Shown one piece after another: positions 55,871-64,000 of a DNA stretch of 64,000 nt. The stretch comes from Cordilura impudica (taxonomy: Eukaryota > Arthropoda > Insecta > Diptera > Scathophagidae): the NCBI GenBank assembly GCA_963682025.1, contig OY821517.1, positions 338,579,644-338,643,643 of the forward strand. Direction: 5' to 3'. The notes under the pieces are model-generated. The model was not told the origin of the DNA. It did no database searches and saw only the letters and a list, made by a program, of their open reading frames with translations. The stretch's first letter is position 1. Each line of letters starts with the position of its first letter. The position numbers and the translations under genes were made by a program.

Positions 55871-56298
55871 TATTTGCAATATTCCATAAATCGTATTCTT
55901 GCATGAAGTGGTGATATTCCAAATTTTAAAGCATTTTCATTAATAGGAATTTCATCACAACTGTTATGAAATTCTGAACTTTTCTTTCCACATATATTAC
56001 ATTTCCAAGTAGATGTTATATCTGTAACGGCATTGGCTACTTTCCCATCAATCATTGTAAAAAGTGGTTGAAATAACACTTTAATGACACTTCCAGATAT
56101 TTCCACAAAAACTGGAGACAATCTCGAAATTTCCTGATTTATTGAACTCACTAAGCTTTGTGTTGTAATTTTGTCTTCCTTTGTGTACTCAAATCGGATT
56201 GGCCGACATAGAAACTTAGATCCGATTGTTAAATTACTCCATATGTCCTGATATTCTCTCTCACTAGAAGAAGAACTTGTCTCATTGTATAGCCTCAA
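55855..56298 (-). pseudogene. Transib transposase fragment (RAG1-core related), 147 codons
   Basis: On the minus strand the frame contains MIDGKVANAVTD, then a CxxC zinc site (WKCNICGKKSSEF) and ALKFGISPLHARIRFMEY. The order resembles the Transib/RAG1 core segment after the second catalytic Asp, where RAG1 has its own CxxC zinc-binding site and a short His-containing helix. The flanking catalytic regions are missing: the frame ends within 20 residues of the helix, and the last five residues and stop lie in sequence that is repeated in the opposite arm. The fragment cannot be an active enzyme, and mobility would require a full-length Transib elsewhere. The assignment rests on motifs plus the element termini. 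Confidence 0.6.
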
Positions 56299-56334
56299 TA
56301 TATAGCAATTTTATGATCAGTTGAAACTCATTAG

Positions 56335-57757
56335 GTAAATATTTCATACACCATTAACTTATAATTATACCTTCTTTGAAAATATATATAATATTATTTG
56401 AAGTAATAAAAACGTATGCAACCCTTTACCAAAAAACAATAAAAAAATATGTCATTCACTATGTAAATGACCATTTATATGAACAAATAGAGAAATAGCT
56501 AAATTTTTGCCTGTGGAGTGTGGTTTGGGGTCATTATTTGAGCATGTTGCAATATATTTGATAGACATGTTATATATCGTTGAATAGATAAATATATCTT
56601 CTTTAACAATATATATAATAATAAGTAATATTCAAAAATTTTGGGAACACTTTACCAAAAAAACCAAAAAAAAAACGAAAAACAATAGTTTTTCTATATT
56701 TTTTTCTGAAATTTGAATATAAATATCTCAAAAACTATTAATGGTATCAAAATTATTTTTTGAAGTGTTTTAGATAATTTAAATGTCGTTCTGAATCAAT
56801 AAACAAAATATAAAAATAACTAATCTTAGTATGTTTTTTATGTTAACAAAAAAAATTCGTATGAAAATTTGACTTTTTTCACCATTTAAGCCCTCCTGAC
56901 CACGTTTATGTAATGGCGGTGAATTTTATTGCGGCAAATAAATAAAAATATTTAAGGCTTTAATACTGCGGTGAAATATTTGAAGAAATCGAGCGGATAT
57001 TTTTGTATTAACTTTTAAAACTTAGTTTTTTTTTTTTAAATTGCCCAATTTCGTCCAATGCTGGACGTAGGGTGAATGTCCAAAAATATTAAAAATTTCA
57101 CTTACAACCATTCTTGAGGCATATTCTTTTAAAATATGTAGAAAAATATATACATGTTTTACCAAGGTTGTGAGAAAAAAGTGAAAGAATGAAGGGTATT
57201 TTTTGGCAAAAATTTGCAATTTTTAGAACCTGATTCAAAAAGTCAACTTTAAGATTTTGTGCTGACTAAACGGTTTGAAATAATTCAAAAGATACTTCAA
57301 CGTATTTTTTTTTAAAAGTACTGGCTATTGCCACATATTTTTAGATTTTGTTTATCTATTTTAGTAAAAATGTTATTTGCGAAAAACCAAGAAAGAATTT
57401 GGTGAAAAGTTCAAATGTTGATTTTTAAAATCAAATATTTTTTAAACCATAAGCGATAACTAGGTAGTATAAGCATGTTTTTTGTTAATAATTTAATGGT
57501 TATTGGAAAAATTTAAAAAACGTAAAAATCAATTCATATTTATAAAAGTTACAAGCTTTGAAAGCATTTTCCACCTCGAGGTGGTCGAATTTGGCACCCT
57601 GTAGCTCACCCTGTGTTAAAACAGGGTATCTCAAAAATAAATATTTTGAAAGCCTATATCCTTGACTACTATCGCCTAGAATATACTATTCCAATCGAAC
57701 CAATAGTTTAGAAGTTCCAGACTTATTACCACTTTTTTTTGGTTTTGAACCACTGTG
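56335..57757 (-). repeat. Right inverted arm of the Transib element
   Basis: About 1.42 kb, the mirror of the left arm. Its inner edge begins with AATATTTCATACACCATTAA, the end of the transposase frame in inverse. Confidence 0.85.
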
Positions 57758-58039
57758 CGCCGTCAATATCTAAGCTAGACCGTTCGTTTTTGTATAAAAT
57801 CATTTATTAACATCCCAAATGAGTTGCTATTTAAAATCGTCGAAATCGGTCAAAGGGGTCACGAGTTATTAACGAAACTTTAAAAAAACTCTTGAAAAAA
57901 TAAAATTTTTCAGTGTGTTTGTTGTTTTTCTTAAGATATGTTATATGTTGTAATTCTTCTTATTGTTGAATACTGCACGTGTCACATTGGCCTAAGCAAG
58001 TTTTACCACATATTTTTTTTATCATCAAAATTAAATATT

Positions 58040-58975
58040 AAAAATTAATAAAAATAAAAAATAAAAGTTAAATATTAAATATTAAAAATTAAAACAGAAA
58101 AATGAAAAACGAAAAAATTTAAAAATGGAAAAATGGAAAAAGGAAAATGTAAACTGAAAAATGGAAACTGAAAAATGGAAAATGAAAATTGAAAAATGGA
58201 AAATGAAAAATGGAAAATGAAAAATGGAAAATGGAAAATTAAAAATGGAAAATTAAAAATGGAAAATTAAAAATTAAAAATTAAAAATTAAAAATTAAAT
58301 ATTAAAAATTAAAAATTAAAAATTAAAAATTAAAAATTAAAAATAAAAAATTAAAAATTAAAAATTAAAAATTAAAAATTAAAAATTAAAAATTAAAAAT
58401 TAAAAATTAAAAATTAAAAATTAAAAATTAAAAATTAAAAATTAAAAATTAAAAATTAAAAATTAAAAATTAAAAATTAAAAATTAAAAATTAAAAATTA
58501 AAAATTAAAAATTAAAAATTAAAAATTAAAAATTAAAAATTAAAAATTAAAAATTAAAAATTAAAAATTAAAAATTAAAAATTAAAAATTAAAAATTAAA
58601 AATTAAAAATTAAAAATTAAAAATTAAAAATTAAAAATTAAAAATTAAAAATTAAAAATTAAAAATTAAAAATGGAAAAAGAAAAATGGAAAATGAAAAG
58701 TGAAAAATGAAAATTGAAAAATTAAAAATGGAAAATGAAAAATGAAAAAAGAAAAATTCAAAATGGAAAATGAAAAATGAAAAGTGGAAAGTGGAAAATA
58801 AAAAATGGAAAATCGAAAATGAAAAATGAAAAATAAAAAATGAAAAATGAAATATTAAAAATTGAAAATGAAAATTTAAGATTGAAAAATGGAAAATGGA
58901 TAATGAAAAATGGAAAATTAGAAATGGAATATGAAAAATGATAAGTGGAAAATGATAAATGAAAAATTACTAGCT
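58040..58975 (-). repeat. Low-complexity arrays: (AAAAATT)n and AAAATGGAAAATG
   Basis: About 58245-58670 is a near-perfect 7-bp array of AAAAATT. On both sides are GAAAAATGGAAAATGA-type units. It is the counterpart of the arrays at 49370-50870. Confidence 0.9.
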
Positions 58976-59204
58976 AGTTCAGATAAAAATATATTAATAT
59001 CTGGAAATTTTTAGCCAAGAATCAGTATATTTTATTTATTTAATTATCAGGGATCAAACTTTGGGTGTTATAACGCTGGCTGCGTTATATAATGAATTTC
59101 AGAAGGGGTTTCCTACTCTAGTAAATGAAAAATAATGCCATTTTTCTAATAGTAACGAATTATTTCTATAGAAGACACGATAATTGTTTGTTTTTTGTTT
59201 TCTT

Positions 59205-59390
59205 TTGCCGGTTTCGGTTATTATTAAAATTGTTTGTGTTTTTATAACGTTTAATAACATTAATAACATTTGTAGGAGCGCGGCTCACTATTTGTGCAAT
59301 TTCACGTATAGTTTTTCCCTCATTTGATCATTTTTTTTTTATTAACTCTCCAAGTTCTCGAGACGTTCGTATAGCACGCGACGCCATTTT
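59205..59390 (-). pseudogene. Tc1-like transposase, N-terminus
   Basis: On the minus strand it starts MASRAIRTSRELGELI and continues, after a frameshift, KTIREIAQIVSRAPTNVINVIKRYKNTNNF, the paired-type DNA-binding domain of Tc1 transposases. It is the missing N-terminal part of the transposase at 53035-53558. A section between the two is absent. Confidence 0.8.
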
Positions 59391-59799
59391 AAACTGAAAG
59401 CAAAAGAAGTTCAACGAACTTTACAAACTCCAATCGGTGACTTAAAACTTTTAAAACAGCATCAACGTTAAAGTTCAATTAGAGATTATCGACTATTTGC
59501 AATTAAAACTGGGAGTTCCACTATTACCTTGATCATTTTTTTCAGTATTGCCAATTTTTATTTTATTGCGTGAAATTAAGCCAACAAAAATAGGATATAT
59601 TTAGCTGATATTGTCAATCTGGCTTTATATTTTATAAAAAAAAGTTTTGGTTAAAAAGGTTAAAAGTATAAAATTTGTTAATAAATAAATTAAAATTAAA
59701 AAACAATACTTGTTCAATTATAATTTAAATGCACTGTATATGGCAAATCAGAAATTTGTCGAACACTTTCTGCATCATTTAAAAACTTTCTTTACACAC

Positions 59800-60150
59800 T
59801 CCATATCACTGTGTAAAGGGTATATATCAGTTTGTGATTCCGTTTATAACGCGTCGAAAAATGAACTCAAGTCAATATAACAATGTCCGTCCGTCCATCT
59901 ATCTGTTTGTTGAAATCAAGCTCATTAATAAAATAAACCATTTACCCGATTAAACTTAGGATAACATTGTTTGCCATTATTTCCAGCAGGTTGTTATTTA
60001 AAATGGGGTAAATCGAGCACCATTGTGGCAAGCAAGATATGGCCAAAAATATGGAGAGAAAAATGCTACAAATTACATTTGTTATATATAGTGCAATAAG
60101 TCCAGATATTAATGTAAACGAAAAACCAAAAATTACATATTTATTTATTT
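59800..60150 (+). repeat. Diverged GTCY-type dispersed repeat
   Basis: It contains GTAAAGGGTATATATCAGTT, CGTTTATAACGCGTCGAAA and TGTCCGTCCGTCCATCTATC, in the order seen in the large GTCY repeat family. Ends unclear. Confidence 0.5.
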
Positions 60151-61259
60151 TATCTTTCTGAATTTTATTTTATTTTTCTGAATTTTTGCCCTGCATCAAA
60201 TAAGCTGATAAACCTACCTTCTGTTTACGTAACACGAACGATAGCTAAGACAATCGATAAAGTCAAAAAATTGTATGGAAATATATTTCAAAATAATTTT
60301 TTCCTATACGGCTAATTCCATAGTGACACACATGACATTCAGTGTTCTTTCTAATCCAATATTATACAGTAAAAATTTTTCATTATTCGTAAAAATATAC
60401 AAAATTATGCAGACGGACCTGGCCAACATATTTACCATTAGAAAAAGTGAGAAAGTATTATTGTATTAAAATTGAGGGGCAAAAGCAATCGTGACAGATA
60501 AGACATCAAAAAGACATCGTGTTAGAGGATGTTTGTAAAATACAAAAAGCTCTGAAGTTATTTTTATGACGAATAAGAAACAGTTGTTTATAGTTAATAT
60601 AAGAGCTAGTTTTTTAATAAAGCATATAAAATAAATTATAGTAAAACGAAGTATTTTTGTAATGTGACAGACATGACACTGCCTTTATTTTCAAAATTAC
60701 TTAAATACAACTTTCCTTTCTTACTGGAAAAATAGGGGCTATAAAAATATTCAAAAATACAATAAAAATTATTTAAATTAAAATTTTAAAATTGGACGTA
60801 AGGTTCGCATGGAATCACCCATACAATATTTTGGCATTGTCATTCGTTTCTTTTATCGTTCATGTTACATAAACAAGCCCATAAATCTTTAATATAACTT
60901 TAGAAAAATCTAAATCAATTCTAAAATTTACAGAGAGAAAAATGACAATTTAACTGAATTTTTTTTTTTTTTAATTTTATATATGTAGGTGAAGTACACA
61001 AATAATTATAATAATAAAAAGTAAAGCCTAAAACCTTTAGAACGAGTCAATAGCTATTAAATATCAGTCTATTTTTTATGTTTTCGACAATTTTCAAATG
61101 TCAATAATTAAAAAAAAACATGTGATTCCGATCATAGGGGAGATATGTAAACATTAGTAATTAAAGATTTTTTTATGGCACTTTTTTAAAATCAAACAGA
61201 AAGCGTCTCTATGTATCACTTATAGCAATCAACTGCAGGAGCTCTGCTAATAAAAAAAA
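60151..61259. other. Unassigned AT-rich stretch
   Basis: No gene or repeat recognised. I searched it for upstream RAD51C exons on the minus strand and saw none. Confidence 0.35.
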
Positions 61260-61279
61260 ATAATTATTATTATTTACTA

Positions 61280-61625
61280 TTTCAACTGGTTAATTTTTCA
61301 TTTTTCGTTTTTCATTTTTTATATTTCATTTTAAATTTTTCTTTTTTAATTTTTTATTTTTCGTTTTTCTTTTTTATTTTTAATTTTTTCTTTTTTATTT
61401 CTCATTTTTTATTTTTCATTTTTATTTTTCATTTTTATTTTTCATTTTTTATTTTTAATTTTTAATTTTAATTTTTTATTTTTAATTTTTCATTTTTTAT
61501 TTTTCATTTTTGGTTATTCATTATTAATTTTCATTTTTTATTTTTCATATTTCATTTTTTATTTTTAATTTTTTATTTTTAATTTTTCATGTTTCTTTTT
61601 CATTTTTTATTTTTCTTTTTGAAAA
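61280..61625. repeat. Low-complexity T-rich array before the LINE
   Basis: Units like TTTTTCATTTTTTATTTTTC, similar to the arrays in copies A and B of the large repeat. No coding function. Confidence 0.75.
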
Positions 61626-61942
61626 AGGTTATTACATATTATAATTTGTTTACCAATAGAATCATCGTCCCACCGATTTTGTCTTACGTCTTAGGCTGTG
61701 TTTACACGGCGACTTTTGACGACGTCATTTTTCGAAGTCTTTTTTTGTTTGTTGGCGAACGGTGTCAGTTCGAATCTAACTCTCTTTACGAACGGTTGTG
61801 TAAAAAATCAAAGCGCTTAGAGTACAACTATTTAAAATTAAAAACAAGTGTTTATTTTTGTTTTTGCAATTGCCTATTCTTGATCTCATTTGAACTCACG
61901 TGGTAGACAATCCAGCTTTAAAACAGGAATAAAAATTTTGCG
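61626..61942 (+). promoter_or_regulatory. Probable 5' UTR of the jockey-type LINE
   Basis: This is a less AT-rich segment between the T-rich array and ORF1. Jockey-type elements carry an internal promoter here; I do not identify its motifs. The exact 5' end is uncertain. Confidence 0.45.
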
Positions 61943-63109
61943 ATGGCCCGAGGGGCCAAATCTTCATCAAAAAGAAAGCTTGTGAATAAGAAGATGACAA
62001 AACTTCCTCCGGGTTTTGTTAACCCGAACATGGCATCAACTTCAAGCAACAGATTTAGCCTGCTTGCTGGCCTCAATGATATGGATGTAACTCCCGTATC
62101 AAATATTAACGATGTTAAGGAACACAAACCTCCACCCATTGTTGTAGAAGCTAACGCTTCATTTACAGAAATACAAAAGCTGCTTGGTAAGAATTGCATT
62201 TTCAAACGTACTTCAATTGGTACCAAAATTTTTGCTCCTAGTAATAAAATGTACGAATGCTACAAGCAAATACTTAAAGAGAATAAGATGGAGTTTCATT
62301 CTTATGGCTCCAAAGAAAATAGGTTATACACCACCTTTTTACACGGTTTACCCCGCATAAGCTCTGAGGAAATCTCCAAGGAGCTAAAAAACTACAACCT
62401 ATCCCCCTCTTCCGTAACTGAAATAACCACCAAATTCAGTTCAAACAATAATGCAGTTTATAAAGTTCAATTTGTTCGTAAAAATTTTAATCCAACTGCT
62501 TTAAAAAATGTACGAACAATTTCTAATATTATAATTTCTTGGAAAAAATATAAATCGAAATCCAAGAACAAACCAACTCAATGCTGGAACTGCTTGATGT
62601 ATGGCCATGGCGGTGAACATTGCCATCGAAGTGCTGCATGTATGATATGTGCAGAACAACATCATACAAGTGTGTGTCCGTTTAACACAAATGAAAAAAG
62701 ACCAGCTGTTTTTACATGCTTTAATTGCAAAAAACAAGGAAAAGAGAGAACTGATCACTCTGCAAACGATATCAACTGTCCGTTACGTTCTCTCTATTTG
62801 GAAACTAGAACAAGAGTTACTTCTAAAAGTCCGAATAAAAGCAGACAACAACAAAATAACTCTTTTCAATTTAATGTGGGAGATTTTCCTAACTTAAGAA
62901 ACAACAACACAAATTGTAACAATAACATCAATAATAACAGCAAAGCTACATATGCTAACCAGCTGAAAACAAACAACGATTTATTTAGCATTGATGAGCT
63001 TTTTGATATTTTCACTACAGCTATGGATGATTTGCATAGGTGCACTTCAAAAGTACAACAAATTAAAGTTGTTATGTCAATGGTAAAATACGCCCATGGA
63101 TTATACTAA
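61943..63109 (+). CDS. Jockey-type LINE ORF1 (nucleic-acid-binding Gag-like protein)
   Basis: This is a 388-residue open frame from the ATG at 61943. In jockey-clade elements ORF1 coats element RNA and aids its transport to the nucleus. The middle (about 105-205) is the RRM-like/PRE_C2HC-type region. Three zinc knuckles follow: C-x2-C-x4-H-x4-C at 214-227, a second at 233-245 and a longer-spaced third at 259-279. The tail is Asn- and Gln-rich. The stop overlaps the start of ORF2 by 14 bases in another frame, which suggests coupled translation. There are no stops or frameshifts. Confidence 0.88.
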   Translation: MARGAKSSSKRKLVNKKMTKLPPGFVNPNMASTSSNRFSLLAGLNDMDVTPVSNINDVKEHKPPPIVVEANASFTEIQKLLGKNCIFKRTSIGTKIFAPSNKMYECYKQILKENKMEFHSYGSKENRLYTTFLHGLPRISSEEISKELKNYNLSPSSVTEITTKFSSNNNAVYKVQFVRKNFNPTALKNVRTISNIIISWKKYKSKSKNKPTQCWNCLMYGHGGEHCHRSAACMICAEQHHTSVCPFNTNEKRPAVFTCFNCKKQGKERTDHSANDINCPLRSLYLETRTRVTSKSPNKSRQQQNNSFQFNVGDFPNLRNNNTNCNNNINNNSKATYANQLKTNNDLFSIDELFDIFTTAMDDLHRCTSKVQQIKVVMSMVKYAHGLY

Positions 63110-64000
63110 TAATTTAAACGAATTCAAAATGCTTCACTTGAATGCTAATGGCATTTCAAACTTTTCTAAATTAAAACAATTTGAAATACTAATTGAAAGA
63201 GAAAATATTAAAATTGCGTCTTTGAATGAAACATTTTTTTCAGAAAATCATAGACCCTTTTTTAAAAATTATTATTTATATAGAAGTGACAGAACAGATG
63301 CTAGAGGAGGAGGAGTAGCTCTGTTAATTCATAAATCTGTCGCTCATAAAAACCTCTTTATATCACACACTTCATCAATCGAAAACATCTCAATTGAAGT
63401 TATTATAAATAATAGACCTATTGTTGTATCTTCGTTATATTCACCAAGATATACCCATAACTTCTGTGCTGATATCTTGAACCTAACACCTTCCACCAAA
63501 GAATACATAGTTTTTGGTGACCTAAATGCCAAACATTGCTCTTGGAATTGCCGTTCAAATAATACTGCAGGAATCGCACTGAACAATCTACAGCAATCAA
63601 GCAATTTTTTTATACACTATCCTAATAGTCCAACCCTATTCCCCCATCAACACAATCGCGAAGCATCTACAGTCGATATTATTTTAAGCAATACCGCTTT
63701 GAATATAGACGTAAAGACAATGGATTACGAAATACCATCAGACCATCGCCCCATTATGTGTACACTTAAAAGATCAGTGGGCTCGCAGGTTGACCTCAAC
63801 TATTATGATTATAGTGCAACCAACTGGAACATTTATATGAATTTTTTAGAAAATAAAATAACGTTAAATTCGGATATATACAATACCAAGGTAGTAATTG
63901 ATCAGGAAATACAAAAATTTATAAATGTAGTTTTTGAAGCAAGGGATACGTCTACACCTAAAATAACTCAACAAAATAATTTCACATTACCAGAAAGTAC
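63096..64000 (+). CDS. Jockey-type LINE ORF2, endonuclease part (runs off the window)
   Basis: It begins at the ATG at 63096 inside the last codons of ORF1 and is open to the window end (about 301 codons). The part present is an APE-like endonuclease that nicks genomic DNA to prime reverse transcription. It shows LHLNANG (Asn 16), SLNETFF (Glu 45), GGGVALLIH, FGDLNAKHCSW, VDIILS and SDHRPI, so all the signature residues are in place. The reverse transcriptase would follow beyond 64000. It is apparently intact. Confidence 0.9.
   Translation, partial: MDYTNNLNEFKMLHLNANGISNFSKLKQFEILIERENIKIASLNETFFSENHRPFFKNYYLYRSDRTDARGGGVALLIHKSVAHKNLFISHTSSIENISIEVIINNRPIVVSSLYSPRYTHNFCADILNLTPSTKEYIVFGDLNAKHCSWNCRSNNTAGIALNNLQQSSNFFIHYPNSPTLFPHQHNREASTVDIILSNTALNIDVKTMDYEIPSDHRPIMCTLKRSVGSQVDLNYYDYSATNWNIYMNFLENKITLNSDIYNTKVVIDQEIQKFINVVFEARDTSTPKITQQNNFTLPES

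Larger units (their letters stand above)
53685..57757 (-). mobile_element. Transib element with ~1.4-kb inverted arms
   Basis: Both ends begin CACAGTGGTTCAAAACCAAA and match almost perfectly inward. CGCCG flanks the element directly on both sides (53680-53684, 57758-57762). Copy A of the host repeat shows the uninterrupted site with one CGCCG-like (AGCCG) sequence, which proves the boundaries. A CAC terminus and a 5-bp GC-rich target duplication (CGNCG type) define Transib, the superfamily from which RAG1 arose. The left arm (53685-55870) holds a 745-bp insertion; the right arm is 56335-57757. Between the arms, about 465 bp carry a transposase piece. Confidence 0.9.
53559..59205 (-). repeat. 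Large dispersed repeat, copy B (inverted), split by Transib
   Basis: 53559-53684 and 57758-59205 are the reverse complement of copy A (48497-51345). The shared parts include the GTCY core, the CCTAAGCAAGTTTTACCACA segment, the T/A-rich arrays and the GCGTTATATAATGAATTTC end. It lacks about 75 bases of the end near 51270-51345. Confidence 0.75.
52786..59545 (-). mobile_element. Tc1-like element, split by nested repeats and Transib
   Basis: The left end CAGTGATTCAAAGTAATAAT and the right inverse (about 59515-59545) are diverged inverted repeats, flanked by TA (52784-52785, 59546-59547). The transposase C-terminal half lies at 53035-53558 and the N-terminus at 59205-59390. Between them is the inverted copy B of the large dispersed repeat with the Transib element inside it. 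Confidence 0.75.

Noticed and set aside
61589..61906. 105-codon open frame
   Set aside because: The first third is low-complexity T-rich sequence and there are no family features. It overlaps the probable 5' UTR of the LINE.

Overview
The window is AT-rich eukaryotic DNA from an insect, most likely a higher fly (Brachycera). I infer this from an errantivirus-type gypsy element with env, a Transib element, Bari-like Tc1 elements with repeated binding sites, Penelope and jockey elements, Helitrons, and GTCY-rich dispersed repeats of the type described in Diptera. Almost everything recognisable is a mobile element or its remains. The one host-gene candidate is the 3' part of a RAD51C-like gene (Drosophila spn-D) on the minus strand at 51695-52367.

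Layout. 1-3000: foldback MITEs and a non-autonomous Helitron. 3000-4649: a Tc1/Bari-like element with a broken transposase. 5846-6815: a TA-inserted TIR element carrying a PHD-like zinc-finger remnant, at the joint of a tandem duplication. 7355-10007: two copies of a GTCY-type dispersed repeat. 11320-15610: a degenerate 18-bp minisatellite holding a piggyBac-type MITE, between old inverted arms. 17880-23100: Helitron pieces, another GTCY repeat, a 5'-truncated RTE-type LINE and a 445-bp MITE. 23990-27790: a dead Tc1 element split by a hAT element, which contains a Penelope-like element and a tRNA-derived SINE. 28021-30268: a Helitron fragment, a second minisatellite and a GTCY repeat.

30455-44580 is one nested block. 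A dead Tc1-like element holds a Helitron (30562-32341) and a non-coding LTR element (LTRs 33490-34380 and 43317-44207). That LTR element in turn holds a complete errantivirus (35666-42732). By eye the two LTRs of each LTR element look identical, so both insertions are recent. The errantivirus has open gag, pol and env, a TTTTTTA slippery site between gag and pol, and a splice donor and acceptor placed so that splicing would supply the env start codon.

45054-45912 is a deleted mariner. 48497-51345 is a large repeat with low-complexity arrays. Right of the RAD51C-like exons is a four-level nest: a Tc1 element (52786-59545) contains an inverted copy of that large repeat, which contains a Transib element (53685-57757), which contains a 745-bp dispersed repeat. 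The Transib element has a CACAGTG terminus like a RAG recombination signal, a CGCCG target duplication, inverted arms of about 1.4 kb and a piece of RAG1-related transposase. The window ends with the 5' part of an apparently intact jockey-type LINE (ORF1 61943-63109, ORF2 from 63096).

I found no rRNA, CRISPR array or functional tRNA gene. Most of the remaining sequence is AT-rich and unassigned; those stretches are listed. All homology calls come from recognised motifs, without database searches.
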